A DNA stretch of 64,000 nt from DATKHF01 sp035510355 (GCA_035510355.1 DATKHF010000001.1:1-64000), one strand, 5' to 3'; shown: positions 34,066 to 44,955, numbered from the stretch's first letter. A program made the numbers and translations. Notes: a model not told the origin generated them from the letters alone.

Positions 34066-34431
34066 CTACTGCCGACTATTTGGGACATTGATCACACTAT
34101 AAGCTTCAGCGATTACATCAAAGATGAAAGCATTATAAGCAGCCCTCTTCGCGCTCTCGTGTACTCGTTCAACTTGTTTTCTACCATTAGATTGTGACTC
34201 GGCAGGAACACACCCAACCGCCCATGGAGTTGGGATAAGGTACTCATAACTCCTATTAGCCTCTTGTTCACGACGAGCAGCTCCGCTTTTAAGCGCCCGT
34301 GCCATACGCTCCAGCTCCAGTGCTTTCTGCCATGAGTTAAACGCTGCTGTGCCATATTGCAGCTCCTCGACTAGGGGATCAATAGTGCCGTCCTTGATCA
34401 AATCTAGCTCTGGATCAATCTCGATCGCCAT
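34066..34431 (-). CDS. 121-aa helical protein of unknown function
   Basis: 121 residues. The N-terminal acidic stretch IEIDPELDLIKDGTIDPLVE is followed by long predicted helices (FNSWQKALELERMARALKSG and ESAKRAAYNAFIFDVIAEAY). No recognised domain. It is 11 bp after rpsG on the same strand. Together with the 33661-33993 gene it occupies the place directly between rpsG and fusA. Confidence 0.6.
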   Translation of the reverse strand: MAIEIDPELDLIKDGTIDPLVEELQYGTAAFNSWQKALELERMARALKSGAARREQEANRSYEYLIPTPWAVGCVPAESQSNGRKQVERVHESAKRAAYNAFIFDVIAEAYSVINVPNSRQ

Positions 34432-34442
34432 TTTATATCTAC

Positions 34443-34922
34443 CTAGAATCGTGCAAAGTGAGCAAAGGCACGGTTGGCATCAGCCATTTTGTGCGTGTCT
34501 TCACGCTTCCTTACTGCTGAACCCTGGGAGTTATATGCATCTACAAGTTCTAGCGCAATACGATCAGCCATGCTCATGCCACTACGGGCTCGGGCGGCTG
34601 CCACAAACCACATCATTGTTAGGTGTTGTTGACGTTGACCTTTGACTTCGAAGGGAATCTGATAGTTAGCGCCACCAACTCGGCGAGAACGCGTTTCCAT
34701 GTGAGGTTGAACGTTCTTCATAGCCTGTTCAAAAACTTCCAAGGGATTCTGGACTTTTAGCTTGTCAGCCGCTTTTTGCATACCAGTATAGACCAGCTTC
34801 TCGGCCATCTGTTTCTTACCATCGAGCATGACACGGTTTATGAGGCGTTGAACAGCAACAGAATTATAGAGTCGGTCTGGTTGAATATCTCGAACGAGTG
34901 ATTTAGTCTTCTTACGAGGCAC
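34443..34922 (-). CDS. rpsG: 30S ribosomal protein S7
   Basis: 159 residues, standard. LINRVMLDGKKQMAEKLVY, NVQPHMETRSRRVGGANYQI and REDTHKMADANRAFAHFARF are diagnostic; head protein that nucleates 3'-domain assembly and lines the E site. One-base overlap with rpsL. Confidence 0.97.
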   Translation of the reverse strand: MPRKKTKSLVRDIQPDRLYNSVAVQRLINRVMLDGKKQMAEKLVYTGMQKAADKLKVQNPLEVFEQAMKNVQPHMETRSRRVGGANYQIPFEVKGQRQQHLTMMWFVAAARARSGMSMADRIALELVDAYNSQGSAVRKREDTHKMADANRAFAHFARF

Positions 34923-35335
34923 TACTTGCTCGCTTTCTTGGTGCCATACTTACTACGACCTTGCTTACGATCAGCGACACCCTGAAGGTCAAGACTACCT
35001 CGAACAATGTGATAGCGGACACCTGGAAGGTCTTTTACGCGGCCACCACGGACAAGTACGACAGCGTGTTCTTGGAGGTTGTGTCCCTCACCACCAATAT
35101 AGGCCCAAACTTCGTGACCATTAGTTAGGCGCACACGAGCGACCTTACGTAAAGCTGAGTTTGGTTTCTTCGGAGTCTTTGTCGTGACTTTTACACATAC
35201 ACCACGTTTAAATGGAGATGGCTTTTCATAGTTACGCGTCTTAAGGTTGTTGGTAACTCGAAGTAAAGCTGGCGATTTGGTTTTGCCAACGACCTTGGTG
35301 CGGGGCTTGCGAACAAGTTGGTTAATTGTGGGCAT
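34922..35335 (-). CDS. rpsL: 30S ribosomal protein S12
   Basis: 137 residues. [30 protein letters not shown] (holding the lysine corresponding to E. coli Lys42) and [16 protein letters not shown] (with the second streptomycin-resistance region) are all wild-type. Decoding-centre protein. Follows rpoC by 21 bp, so rpoBC and rpsLG are one block. Confidence 0.97.
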   Translation of the reverse strand: MPTINQLVRKPRTKVVGKTKSPALLRVTNNLKTRNYEKPSPFKRGVCVKVTTKTPKKPNSALRKVARVRLTNGHEVWAYIGGEGHNLQEHAVVLVRGGRVKDLPGVRYHIVRGSLDLQGVADRKQGRSKYGTKKASK

Positions 35336-35356
35336 ATCTAATAGATCCTAACACCT

Positions 35357-38300
35357 TTAAGCTTCTGCGTCAACGCTGTTAACAGCGGGTTCATCATTTA
35401 AGTGATGTGATGCGTAACCAGTGCCAACAGGGATTTTGCGCCCTAAGATAACGTTCTCTTTAAGGCCAAATAGATGGTCAACTTTACCACTAGTAGCAGC
35501 ACCGATAAGAACGCGGGTTGTATCTTGGAAACTAGCGGCACTTAGGAATGAATCGGTAGAAAGGCTAGCCTTTGTTATGCCGAGTAATAACTGCGTAAAT
35601 TGAGAAGACTGCTTCTTGTCTTTCGCCAAGTTCTCATTAGCTTCAACTGCCGCGAGCTTACTGACTACATCGCCAGTTACGAAGTCGCTATCGCCCGGAT
35701 CTTCAATCAGGACGCGGCTGAACATTTGACGAATGATAATTTCCAAGTGTTTGTCAGCAATGTTTTGCCCCTGGTTCGCGAAAATCTGAAGAATCTGGTT
35801 CATGATGTAGCGCTGTGTCGACTCAATACCTTGCAGGCGCATAAGATCATGTAAATTGATGGAACCATTTGTCAACCGCTGACCAGCAACAACTTTATCT
35901 TCATCCTTGATCAGAAGGTTCTTAAAGCCAGGAATCTCGTAGCGAAGGATGCTTTGCGCGCTTGGTGTAATGATGACAGACTTCTTCGTCACTTCAGCCT
36001 TACCAGTTATTGGTGCGACAAGTGGGCCAGCTTCATCTTCTTGCGCGGCCAAAACGTCACCGATTGTAACGTCAGAGCCTGTAGCAATCTGCGGCGTGCG
36101 ACCCTGGAGTGGCAGCTCAAAGCTTTTCTGTTTCTTAGTTGTAATTTGAACGACGTAGTGGTCGCCGTCTTCCCAAGTCTTAGCGGTACCGTCAATGTCT
36201 GCCAAGTAAGCCTGCCCCTTTGGAGCTCTAACTTCGAATAACTCCTCGATACGGTTTAGCCCCTCTGCCGTATCATCGGCAACCAAGGCGCCTGAACGGT
36301 GCTTAGAGTCAAGACTCAGCTGCGTACCAGGCTCACCAATACTTTGAGCCGCAATCACGCCAATAGGGTGATGAGTATCAACAATATCCCCTGTTGCAGG
36401 ATCAAGACCATATGACTTCTGCGGTACACCGCGAACGGCGTTGGCGCTCAGGACACTCATGATTTTAACACCATCAAGTTTGGTATCTGCATCGATTTGC
36501 TCAGCGATATCGGGAGTTATGAGTTGGCCGCGCTTCACGAATTTGCCAATGGTCTCAGCCGCAAAACGGCCGACTAAGCGTGATCCATACGTGACACCAA
36601 TGACAGCAGCATCTTCGCGCATCATGGCAAATCCTTGATCCACAGCAGATTCGTCAATTGTAAATACATCTTGCGCGACGTCAACGAGGCGACGTGTTAG
36701 ATAGCCGGCATCAGCTGTTTTAAGGGCGATGTCAATAACAGCTTTTCGAGTACCACGGGTAGCGGTAAAGTATTCCAACTGTGTAAGACCCTGCGTGTAG
36801 CTAGACTTGACCGGCAACTCGATAGCCCGACTGGCCGCATCCTGCATAACCCCAAGCATACCCACACACATTTTCATCTGTGAAAGGTTACCACGAGCAC
36901 CAGACGTCATCGCAATAGCCGTTGATATATCTTGACCAGCTAACTGCTTAGCCAATAATTCCTGGACTCGTGCTTCAATCTTTTGCCAGTTATCAACCGT
37001 TAGGCGATACCGTTCATCTTCTGTAATGAAACCTTGTTCATACTGATCGCTAATGGCCGCAGCGCGATCTTCGCCATCATTAATAGCGTCAGCACCACCG
37101 CTCACTTCTTGGAAATCACCCATTCCCATAGACAAACCCGATATGGTTGCATATCGGAAACCGAGATCTTTCAAGTCATCAGCAATTTCCGCAGCGCGGA
37201 GCTGACCATACGCTTGATAGACCTGCGCCATAACTTGCTGCAGGCGTTTCTTGGTCATTGCCTCGTCATAGAAAGGAAAATCTTCAGGGAAGAGTTCATT
37301 GAACAGTAAACGGCCCAGCGTTGTCGTGCGTAATTCTCCGCGGAAAGGAACACGAACACGGCTTTGTAACTGCACGGCGCCAATGTCATAAGCCATAATG
37401 GCTTCCGATAAGTCGGCAAAAGCCTTAAGCTTATCTTTATTCGTAAACGGTCGTTCATATGTTAAATAGTAACAACCCAGAACGATGTCTTGCTCAATAT
37501 GTAAGATTGGTGAACCATCGGCTGGCTTTAGTAAGTTGCGGTTGGCAGCCATAATGTCACGGGCTTCTATTTGAGCAGCATCACTAAGCGGTAAGTGAAC
37601 AGCCATTTGGTCTCCATCGAAGTCAGCATTAAAGCCTTTACAAACTAATGGGTGTAACTGAATGGCTCGACCCTCAATGAGTACTGGCTGGAACGCTTGG
37701 ATACTGAGGCGGTGCAAACTTGGTGCCCGGTTCAGTAGAACGTACTTTCCTTTAATGACTTCATCGAGTGCATCCCAAACTTCAACCTCATTGGTTTCAA
37801 TCATCCGAGTAGCACTACGAATGTTATGAGCTTGCTCGCGGGCAATTAATTCACCGATCACGAAGGGCTTAAAGAGTTCAAGGGCCATCATCTTCGGTAG
37901 ACCACACTCATTAATCTTTAGTTCTGGACCGGCAACAATAACTGAACGACCAGAATAGTCCACTCGTTTACCGAGAAGATTCTGTCGGAAACGGCCCTGC
38001 TTACCTTTGAGCATATCGCTCAAAGATTTTAGTCGGCGGCGCTGGCCAGTGGCGGCAACAGCTCGGCCACCACGGGCATTATTGTTATCAATTAATGCGT
38101 CGACCGCTTCCTGAAGCATACGCTGTTCGTTGCGTCGAATAACTTCAGGTGCGTTAAGCTCAATCAATTTCTTCAAACGATTATTACGGTTAATCACTCG
38201 TCGATAAAGATCATTTAAGTCGGAGGTAGCAAATCGGCCACCAGTTAGCTGAACCATGGGTCGCAGGTCTGGGGGTATAACCGGCAAGACGCTGATACAC

Positions 38301-39178
38301 ATGGAGCTTGGTTCAATCCCAGCTCGCTGCATACCTTCAAGTAGACGAAGTCGCTTCATGATCTTCTTTTTGCGTTGACCTTTGGCAGCTTCAGCTTCAA
38401 GATTCAACTCGTCAATTAGCTTCACTAAATCAATTTCCTCAAGCAGATCTCTTAGGGCTGCACCACCCATGCCGACATGCACGAGATCGCGTAGTTCATC
38501 TGGTAGTGATCGGAATTCACCTTCATTGATTAGGTTAAACTTCTCAAGTCCAACTAACTGATCGCGAACTTGTTCGTGGGCAGCAGTTAGTTCTTCGAGT
38601 TCCTTGGTCTGTGCCTCTGCTAGAGCTTTAACGTTTGCATCCTTGGCCTGGGCTTCTTTTTCATAGCGCAGTTTGATAGCTTGCTTACCGGCTTCAAATT
38701 CTGCTTCACGATCCGCCAAAAGCTGATCACGCTTTGGCGTATCTACGCTTTTGATAATGTAGCTTGCAAAATATGCGATTCGTTCGAGGTTTTTAACGGT
38801 CATCCCCAGTAACAAGCCAACAGCTGAAGGTGTGCCACGTAAAAACCATATATGTGCGACTGGCACGGCTAGTTGGATGTGCCCCATTCGTTCACGACGT
38901 ACAATACTGCGGGTTACAAGCTCACCCTTTTTATCAACGGCAGCTTCACGACTTCGAACACCCTTGTACTTGGTATCATGAGGATTAATATCCTTGACTG
39001 GGCCAAAAATGCGTTCACAGAACAGTCCATCACGCTCTGGTTTTTGAGTACGATAATTAATCGTTTCAGGTTTTGTAACTTCGCCATAGCTCCAATCGAG
39101 AATATCGCTTGGGCTAGCCACTGCTAAACGTACAGCGTCAAAATCAGCTATATCTGTTCCGTATGAGTAATTTCGCAT
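35357..39178 (-). CDS. rpoC: RNA polymerase subunit beta-prime (both zinc sites lost)
   Basis: 1273 residues. The catalytic Mg motif NADFDGD (517-523), the rudder/clamp region and [14 protein letters not shown] (about 940-953) are intact. The two zinc sites of typical beta-prime are gone. Zn1: the four Cys in ...ECLCGKYK...VICEKCGVEV correspond to Pro66, Asp68, Val81 and Lys84. Zn2: the Cys of DDCGT and SC-x6-C-x2-C correspond to Ala845, Ala912, Pro919 and Ser922. Flanking sequence aligns without gaps, so this is real substitution rather than misreading. AGGAGG lies upstream of the ATG. Confidence 0.98.
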   Translation of the reverse strand: MRNYSYGTDIADFDAVRLAVASPSDILDWSYGEVTKPETINYRTQKPERDGLFCERIFGPVKDINPHDTKYKGVRSREAAVDKKGELVTRSIVRRERMGHIQLAVPVAHIWFLRGTPSAVGLLLGMTVKNLERIAYFASYIIKSVDTPKRDQLLADREAEFEAGKQAIKLRYEKEAQAKDANVKALAEAQTKELEELTAAHEQVRDQLVGLEKFNLINEGEFRSLPDELRDLVHVGMGGAALRDLLEEIDLVKLIDELNLEAEAAKGQRKKKIMKRLRLLEGMQRAGIEPSSMCISVLPVIPPDLRPMVQLTGGRFATSDLNDLYRRVINRNNRLKKLIELNAPEVIRRNEQRMLQEAVDALIDNNNARGGRAVAATGQRRRLKSLSDMLKGKQGRFRQNLLGKRVDYSGRSVIVAGPELKINECGLPKMMALELFKPFVIGELIAREQAHNIRSATRMIETNEVEVWDALDEVIKGKYVLLNRAPSLHRLSIQAFQPVLIEGRAIQLHPLVCKGFNADFDGDQMAVHLPLSDAAQIEARDIMAANRNLLKPADGSPILHIEQDIVLGCYYLTYERPFTNKDKLKAFADLSEAIMAYDIGAVQLQSRVRVPFRGELRTTTLGRLLFNELFPEDFPFYDEAMTKKRLQQVMAQVYQAYGQLRAAEIADDLKDLGFRYATISGLSMGMGDFQEVSGGADAINDGEDRAAAISDQYEQGFITEDERYRLTVDNWQKIEARVQELLAKQLAGQDISTAIAMTSGARGNLSQMKMCVGMLGVMQDAASRAIELPVKSSYTQGLTQLEYFTATRGTRKAVIDIALKTADAGYLTRRLVDVAQDVFTIDESAVDQGFAMMREDAAVIGVTYGSRLVGRFAAETIGKFVKRGQLITPDIAEQIDADTKLDGVKIMSVLSANAVRGVPQKSYGLDPATGDIVDTHHPIGVIAAQSIGEPGTQLSLDSKHRSGALVADDTAEGLNRIEELFEVRAPKGQAYLADIDGTAKTWEDGDHYVVQITTKKQKSFELPLQGRTPQIATGSDVTIGDVLAAQEDEAGPLVAPITGKAEVTKKSVIITPSAQSILRYEIPGFKNLLIKDEDKVVAGQRLTNGSINLHDLMRLQGIESTQRYIMNQILQIFANQGQNIADKHLEIIIRQMFSRVLIEDPGDSDFVTGDVVSKLAAVEANENLAKDKKQSSQFTQLLLGITKASLSTDSFLSAASFQDTTRVLIGAATSGKVDHLFGLKENVILGRKIPVGTGYASHHLNDEPAVNSVDAEA

Positions 39179-39182
39179 ACTT

Positions 39183-42100
39183 TTAGCCCTCCTCTTCCTT
39201 TACTTCAATAGGCACCGCCGGATCGGCAGCATCATCTGTAATATCACTGTCACTGGTGGTTATCGTAAAACCTTCATCCATAGCCAGATCAATGTCAGCA
39301 AATTCATCAACGCTTGTTGCATCTTCAGTCACATCGATATCTGATACTGTTGGCGCTGGGACCTCAACTTCTGCTATATGAGAAGCCTCATCTTTAATGT
39401 TGTCCGCGAGTACAGCTTCGGCGTCAACCAGCTGGTCAGAACTGACAAGATCAACCTTTAGGCCAAGCCCTTGCAGCTCTTTCACGAGCACATTAAAGCT
39501 TTCTGGTACCTTCGGTCCAACAATTTCGGTTCGTTTTATGATAGCTTCATACGCTTTACTGCGGCCGTAGACATCATCAGATTTGATCGTCAACATCTCC
39601 TGCAACGTGCTGGCTGCGCCATACGCTTCGAGTGCCCAGACTTCCATTTCACCAAAACGCTGGCCACCGTTCTGAGCTTTTCCGCCAAGGGGCTGCTGCG
39701 TAACCATTGTGTATGGCCCCGTGCTGCGTGCATGAATCTTATCAGCAATCATGTGATTAAGCTTAATCATGTACATACTGCCGACAGTCGTTCGCTCTTT
39801 GAAGGCTTCACCATTACGGCCATCGTACAACTGTTGTTTACCATCATCTGGTAAACCAGCCTCACTCAGCAATGATTGAATTTTATCAACAGAGACACCA
39901 TTAAATGCCGGGCTAGCAACTTTCATTCCAAGCGCCCGAGCCGCCATACCAAGGTGCGTCTCGAACAACTGGCCGACATTCATACGACTCGGTACACCAA
40001 GTGGGTTCAAAATAATATCCACTGGAGTGCCATCTTCCATGAATGGCATATCTTCAATCGGTAGAATACGGGCGATAACGCCTTTGTTACCGTGCCGTCC
40101 ACCAAGCTTATCGCCTACTGCAATCTTGCGCATTTGGGCAACGAAAATTTGAATTTGTTCAAGTACACCAGCCTTTAATTCATGGCCATTCTCTTTATTA
40201 AATCGTTTAATACCAACGACTTTACCGTGCTTGCCATTACTCATGCGCTGTGATGTGTCTCGGACTTCTTTGGCTTTTTCGCCAAAAATAGCTCGGAGTA
40301 AGCGCTCCTCACTACTAAGCTCCTGCTCCCCCTTAGGTGTAATTTTACCAACGAGAATATCTCCAGGGTGAACTTCAGCACCGATGTGAACAACACCGCT
40401 ATCATCGAGATGCCGTAGACTCTCTTCGCTGACGTTTGGAATGTCACGAGTAACAATTTCAGGGCCTAGTTTCGTCTCGCGAACTTCGAGCATAAAGTCA
40501 ACGATATTGATAGAGGTCAGTGTATCATCCTGTACAAGCCGGCGCGAAATGATAATTGCGTCTTCAAAGTTATAGCCTGCCCATGGCATAAAGGCCACGA
40601 CAAGGTCTTTGCCAAGTGCTAACTCGCCATTTTCAATACTCATTCCTTCTATTAATGTCTCGCCAGTTTTAACTTTATCGCCAGCACTGACCACAACCTT
40701 TTGGTTAATGCTCGTTCCTTCGTTACTGCGGACAAAATGTTGCGGCTGATAGGTCTTGGTACCTTGCTGGTATTTCACGACTACTTCATCAGCTGTGGCT
40801 TTAGTGACTTCACCATTTGCTTCGGCGGTTATGAGCTGGCCAGTATTTGTGGCTGAAGCATGTTCAGTACCGGTTCCAACAATCGGAGCCTCAGGCATAA
40901 TAAGCGGCACAGCTTGCCGCTGCTGGTTACTACCCATAAGCGCACGGTATACGTAATCTTTCTCAACGAAAGGAATAAGTCCAGCCGAGGAGCCAATAAT
41001 TTGATTGCGTGCCGCATCCATATGCGTAACCTCGTTGGCATCAACTTCACCTGACTGCAAATAACGTCGAGCACTGACACGTTCAGTATTAAAATGGCCA
41101 TCAGCATCAAGATCTTCACCGGCACTGGCGATGACAGCTGATTCTTCGGCCGCTGCATCAAGATAGATAATATCGGTAGTCGCCAAGGCTTTGACAGGCC
41201 AGGTTACTTGATCTTTCACAGCTGCGAGGCTTTTGGCGTCACTAGCTGAAATCTTATGACCAGCCTTAACAATAACTTTACCTTTAGCATCAACGAGATC
41301 AATTCCGGCGATATGTCCGACAGCATCTTTAGCTGTTACCGCATTAATCACTTTACGATAGGGTGTCTCAATGAAGCCGTACTCATTAATACGCGCATAA
41401 TTAGCTAAGTTCAACACGAGACCAACATTAGCGCCTTCTGGTGTTTCAACAGCACAAATTCGACCATAGTGAGTAGCATGAGCGTCGCGAACCTCGAAAC
41501 CAGCGCGCTCACGACTTAGACCGCCAGGACCCATAGAACTTAAACGGCGTTTGTGAGCTAGCTCAGATAACGGATTAATCTGATCCATGAATTGGCTAAG
41601 CTGAGAGCTAGCAAAAAACTCGCGGACAGCAGCGACTACTGGACGAGCATTAATAAGCTGGCCAGGTGAAACCGTCTCAATTTCACTCATACTCATACGG
41701 TCTTTGGTGTTACGCTCCATGCGCAGCAAACCAATTCGGAACTGACGTTGCACGAGCTCGCCAACCAGTTTAACTCGGCGGTTCGCTAGTGAGTCAATGT
41801 CATCAGCTGGTTCTTGCGTATTATTCAGTCGAATAATCTCGGCTATGATGGCAGTAAGATCTTCAAGTCGCATCGCGCGATTAGCCATAGTGTTCGGTAC
41901 ATTAAGATCTAGGCGCTTATTAATTTTGTAGCGACCAACGCGGCTGAAGTCGAAACGCTTAAAGTTATAAAACATGTTTTCAATCAAACTACGAGCATTC
42001 TCGACAGTCGCAAGATCGCCAGGTCGAAGACGACGATAGACTTCAATCAGAGCTTCATTCTGGCCCCGAGCTGGATCTTTGTCGAGAGTCGCGTTGATAT

Positions 42101-42776
42101 AGTTATGCTTGCCTTGGTCAACGTGTTGGAAAGCGCTACGAATTTGAGCTTCGGGCATGCCGAGAGCACGTAGCAGCGTTGTAACAGGAATTTTTCGTTT
42201 GCGGTCAATCTTTACATACAGCACACCAGCAGCAGCGGTTTCAAACTCCAGCCACGCACCACGACCGGGGATAACTTTGGCACCGTATAAATTAGTCGTG
42301 CCATGCTGATCAGATGTGAAGAATACGCCACTGCTGCGGATTAGTTGACTAACGACCACCCGTTCAGCACCATTAATAACAAATGTACCGCGATCAGTCA
42401 TCCACGGATAATCACCAAGATAAATCTCTTGTTCTTTAACTTCGCCAGTTACTTTATTAGTCAGTACGACAGTTGCTTTCAATGGGGCTTCATAACTGAC
42501 ATTGTTCTCATGGGCTTCTGCCTCAGTTAACTTGGGAGCCTCAAAACGGGGGTCCTTCAAGCTCAAGCTGAGCTTCGTGCCAGTGTAGTCCTCAATCGGA
42601 CTAATTTCTTCGAGAAGTTCGTGTAAACCCTCACTAATAAACCATTCGAACGATTTATTCTGATGGTTGACTAGATTTGGTAGATCTATTACTCCAGCAG
42701 CATCCGTGAAATAGGTGCGCCCTGATTTGCTAGTAGTTGTAGTATTTGTCTTCGACGTAGTGGTGCTCTTTGCCAT
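39183..42776 (-). CDS. rpoB: RNA polymerase subunit beta
   Basis: 1197 residues, similar to the Gram-positive length. The rifampicin region SSQLSQFMDQINPLSELAHK and RRLSSMGPGGLSRERAGFEV is wild-type; MPWAGYNFEDAIIIS, VGDKLGGRHGNKGVIARILP and the C-terminal LGGKAQNGGQRFGEMEVWAL contain the catalytic-region lysines. About 90 acidic C-terminal residues (SVDEFADIDLAMDEG...) extend the tail. A hairpin lies in the leader just upstream. Four bases separate it from rpoC. Confidence 0.98.
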   Translation of the reverse strand: MAKSTTTSKTNTTTTSKSGRTYFTDAAGVIDLPNLVNHQNKSFEWFISEGLHELLEEISPIEDYTGTKLSLSLKDPRFEAPKLTEAEAHENNVSYEAPLKATVVLTNKVTGEVKEQEIYLGDYPWMTDRGTFVINGAERVVVSQLIRSSGVFFTSDQHGTTNLYGAKVIPGRGAWLEFETAAAGVLYVKIDRKRKIPVTTLLRALGMPEAQIRSAFQHVDQGKHNYINATLDKDPARGQNEALIEVYRRLRPGDLATVENARSLIENMFYNFKRFDFSRVGRYKINKRLDLNVPNTMANRAMRLEDLTAIIAEIIRLNNTQEPADDIDSLANRRVKLVGELVQRQFRIGLLRMERNTKDRMSMSEIETVSPGQLINARPVVAAVREFFASSQLSQFMDQINPLSELAHKRRLSSMGPGGLSRERAGFEVRDAHATHYGRICAVETPEGANVGLVLNLANYARINEYGFIETPYRKVINAVTAKDAVGHIAGIDLVDAKGKVIVKAGHKISASDAKSLAAVKDQVTWPVKALATTDIIYLDAAAEESAVIASAGEDLDADGHFNTERVSARRYLQSGEVDANEVTHMDAARNQIIGSSAGLIPFVEKDYVYRALMGSNQQRQAVPLIMPEAPIVGTGTEHASATNTGQLITAEANGEVTKATADEVVVKYQQGTKTYQPQHFVRSNEGTSINQKVVVSAGDKVKTGETLIEGMSIENGELALGKDLVVAFMPWAGYNFEDAIIISRRLVQDDTLTSINIVDFMLEVRETKLGPEIVTRDIPNVSEESLRHLDDSGVVHIGAEVHPGDILVGKITPKGEQELSSEERLLRAIFGEKAKEVRDTSQRMSNGKHGKVVGIKRFNKENGHELKAGVLEQIQIFVAQMRKIAVGDKLGGRHGNKGVIARILPIEDMPFMEDGTPVDIILNPLGVPSRMNVGQLFETHLGMAARALGMKVASPAFNGVSVDKIQSLLSEAGLPDDGKQQLYDGRNGEAFKERTTVGSMYMIKLNHMIADKIHARSTGPYTMVTQQPLGGKAQNGGQRFGEMEVWALEAYGAASTLQEMLTIKSDDVYGRSKAYEAIIKRTEIVGPKVPESFNVLVKELQGLGLKVDLVSSDQLVDAEAVLADNIKDEASHIAEVEVPAPTVSDIDVTEDATSVDEFADIDLAMDEGFTITTSDSDITDDAADPAVPIEVKEEEG

Positions 42777-42803
42777 ATTTAGCAGTATTCCCCCTGTTAA
42801 ATT

Positions 42804-42841
42804 ATAAGGCTTCGTAGCGTAGTTAAATACGACAGCCTTAT
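42804..42841 (-). other. stable hairpin in the rpoB 5' leader
   Basis: Minus strand ATAAGGCT and AGCCTTAT pair; inside, TCGTA and TACGA pair with one bulged G, and an 11-base loop closes it. It ends about 27 bases before the rpoB ATG and is followed by TATAATTT, not a long T-run. Candidate processing site or translational/transcriptional control element for rpoBC. Confidence 0.55.
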
Positions 42842-43006
42842 ATAATAATCGTTAATAATGGTTGTTGTGTTATTTGCGCGCGAAGGATACTAAGTGGCCG
42901 TTTTGGGTGCAATTTTGATACAAACATAGCACTGCCCGACTTATACTACTTCTTGTATTCTAGTCTGAACGCCCAAACCTAAATTGTCAAGTTTTTTAGT
43001 CGAAAC

Positions 43007-43759
43007 TTAGGCTGGCATATTTTTATGCGCTGTTTCTAGTGCTTCGCGCAGCCCAGGCAATGTCCATATATTCATTCTCATTTGCAACACGGGTGCTGTC
43101 CAGGTTTCTTCTTCTGCAAGCCTTGCATCTGGCCCAAATGTTGCTTTTTCCTCTATCTCAATCTCTCCACGAAGGTGTAGATTGGGATGATCGGCACTAT
43201 AACGATTAGGTTGCATACTCCACCTTCCGAGATGATTTCGAAGTGCCTTCTCTTCAACATAAGGGCGCCATGAAGCTGTACGGCCTGCTTTAACACCCTC
43301 AAGCATTAAAGCAACAAGAACCGGAATAACATATCCATTCTCCTTATCGTGGATATATTCGCTGAAAGCCAGATAGTCTTTGGACAGAAATGGTTGGACC
43401 GGAAGTTTCAGTTTAGCCGTACGTTCTGCTTCTCCTAACACCCCAGGCAACGTGCTTGATACTTCGTCATAGCCATGCACTAAAGCAACAATTCTACTGG
43501 TGTCTTGGTTCACAGCAACTGCAACCCGCGGGTTAACACGGAGGGTTCCGTGTCGAGCCACAGTATCGGGGCGAGACCAGGAACTTACAGTTAAACGTCC
43601 AACGAAATATTCAACTTCCTCCGGTGTTCGATCCAATTCCTCAGCATAGAAATCAGCGCGGAGCGGTTGAATCTCACCAGTAAATCGGGCAGCAATAGCG
43701 GTAGGCTCTGTGAGCCAAAACCGAAGTCCTTCAACATTAATATCAGCCGCCTCAGCCAT
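43007..43759 (-). CDS. 250-aa protein of unknown function
   Basis: 250 residues, soluble, mixed alpha/beta by composition, no membrane segments. GGAG lies about ten bases before the ATG. I do not recognise a domain; the stretch TLRVNPRVAVAVNQDTSRIVALVHGYDE resembles strands of a sheet. It follows clpP by 50 bp on the same strand and precedes the rpoB leader by 230 bp. Confidence 0.65.
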   Translation of the reverse strand: MAEAADINVEGLRFWLTEPTAIAARFTGEIQPLRADFYAEELDRTPEEVEYFVGRLTVSSWSRPDTVARHGTLRVNPRVAVAVNQDTSRIVALVHGYDEVSSTLPGVLGEAERTAKLKLPVQPFLSKDYLAFSEYIHDKENGYVIPVLVALMLEGVKAGRTASWRPYVEEKALRNHLGRWSMQPNRYSADHPNLHLRGEIEIEEKATFGPDARLAEEETWTAPVLQMRMNIWTLPGLREALETAHKNMPA

Positions 43760-43809
43760 AGAAAACTTCTCCTGTTTTATTATATTATACTAGTACTTTG
43801 CAAGTTTAG

Positions 43810-44424
43810 CTACTTTGTCGCTTTTGGCAGATTGTTGATAACATCGTCCACGAGACCATATTTTTTAGCCTCATCGGCAGTCATCCACTTATCACGTTCC
43901 ATGTCCTGCTGGATCTTCTCAACTTTTTGACCTGTATTTTTGGCCATAATCTCATTTAAACGACGCTTTACACGTAGTGATTCTTTAAGATCAATCTCCA
44001 TGTCCGTCACTTTTCCACGAGTGCCACTCGATGGCTGGTGAATCATGGCAGTGGCGTTCGGCAGGATATAACGTTTGCCTTTGGCGCCTGAGCTCAGTAA
44101 GAAAGCAGCTGCTGATGCCTGTATGCCAATGCCGACAGTCTGAACGTCATTACTGACAAACTGCATAGTGTCATAGATTGCTAGCGCATCATACACGCTA
44201 CCGCCTGGACTGTTGATATAGAGAAAAATATCTTTTTTTGGATCTTCCGACTGTAAAAATAAGAGCTGAGCAACAATAAGATTAGCAGTGGTCTCATTTA
44301 CGTCGGTTCCAAGGAAAATAATGCGATCTTTTAGTAAACGGCTATATATATCGTAGGCCCGTTCAAAACGTCCTTCGCTTTCAATAACTGTTGGTATTAA
44401 AACTTGAGATGTTGGATTATTCAT
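43810..44424 (-). CDS. clpP: ATP-dependent Clp protease proteolytic subunit
   Basis: 204 residues from the ATG at 44424 ([15 protein letters not shown]); a longer in-frame start at 44460 lies upstream of the promoter. Serine peptidase that forms the Clp chamber. The triad is visible: Ser104 in [11 protein letters not shown], His129 in AMIHQPSSG and Asp178 in ERDKWM (numbering from the chosen start). [18 protein letters not shown] matches the handle region. TTGACG-17-TATACT ends seven bases before this ATG, so the transcript is probably leaderless. Confidence 0.95.
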   Translation of the reverse strand: MNNPTSQVLIPTVIESEGRFERAYDIYSRLLKDRIIFLGTDVNETTANLIVAQLLFLQSEDPKKDIFLYINSPGGSVYDALAIYDTMQFVSNDVQTVGIGIQASAAAFLLSSGAKGKRYILPNATAMIHQPSSGTRGKVTDMEIDLKESLRVKRRLNEIMAKNTGQKVEKIQQDMERDKWMTADEAKKYGLVDDVINNLPKATK

Positions 44425-44431
44425 ACCATGG

Positions 44432-44460
44432 AGTATACGCACCAAATTGGCACTCGTCAA
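44432..44460 (-). promoter_or_regulatory. promoter of clpP (predicted leaderless)
   Basis: Minus strand TTGACG (44460-44455), 17-bp spacer, TATACT (44437-44432), seven bases before the clpP ATG. The -35 lies just downstream of the stop codon of the preceding gene. Confidence 0.75.
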
Positions 44461-44469
44461 GCCTGAGTG

Positions 44470-44955
44470 CTAATTCAGGCTTTCTTCACCAATACCAAAA
44501 AATTGTAACTCTTGTAAATGCTGCACAGGCAGCCACATACGATTCATTTCTTCCATAACATATGAGCCCTCAGCTTTTCTTTTCACTACCAGCTCAAGGT
44601 ACAAATCAGGTAAAGCTCCATATCGTGCAACGCCGTTACTGGTAACAATCTCATTCATAATTAATACGCCGTTCAGTTCACCGTACCCTTTAGTGGACAC
44701 AATAGGTGACGTTGAATTAGGTCTTTCTTGGCCGGGCCTCTCAATGACAGCATAGTGCGTACGATATCCGACTAGCGTATCGGCCCAATCACTTAAGTGC
44801 TCGTTAATAAAACTCCACATAATATCCTGGCTTCTATAATCAGTGTTAAACTCTGCCATAGTCACCGTACGTAGCACGTCAGCCAACGTGTTACATTGGG
44901 ATGGTGAGGGCACCGCAACGAGTTTAGCTGTTTTTTCTAGGTTAAGCTCCGACAT
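44470..44955 (-). CDS. 161-aa protein of unknown function
   Basis: 161 residues, soluble. No recognised motif; it contains RTHYAVIERPGQERPNSTSP and a strand-rich LPDLYLELVVKRKAEGSYVM. The start overlaps the end of tig by 14 bp, so it is translationally coupled to trigger factor. Its position between tig and clpP, where clpX would often be sought, is notable, but it lacks a Walker motif. Confidence 0.65.
   Translation of the reverse strand: MSELNLEKTAKLVAVPSPSQCNTLADVLRTVTMAEFNTDYRSQDIMWSFINEHLSDWADTLVGYRTHYAVIERPGQERPNSTSPIVSTKGYGELNGVLIMNEIVTSNGVARYGALPDLYLELVVKRKAEGSYVMEEMNRMWLPVQHLQELQFFGIGEESLN

Noticed and set aside
38450..38475. Another GGCTGCACCA match to the boundary repeat
   Set aside because: It lies inside rpoC in a conserved coding segment and matches only the last bases; coincidence.
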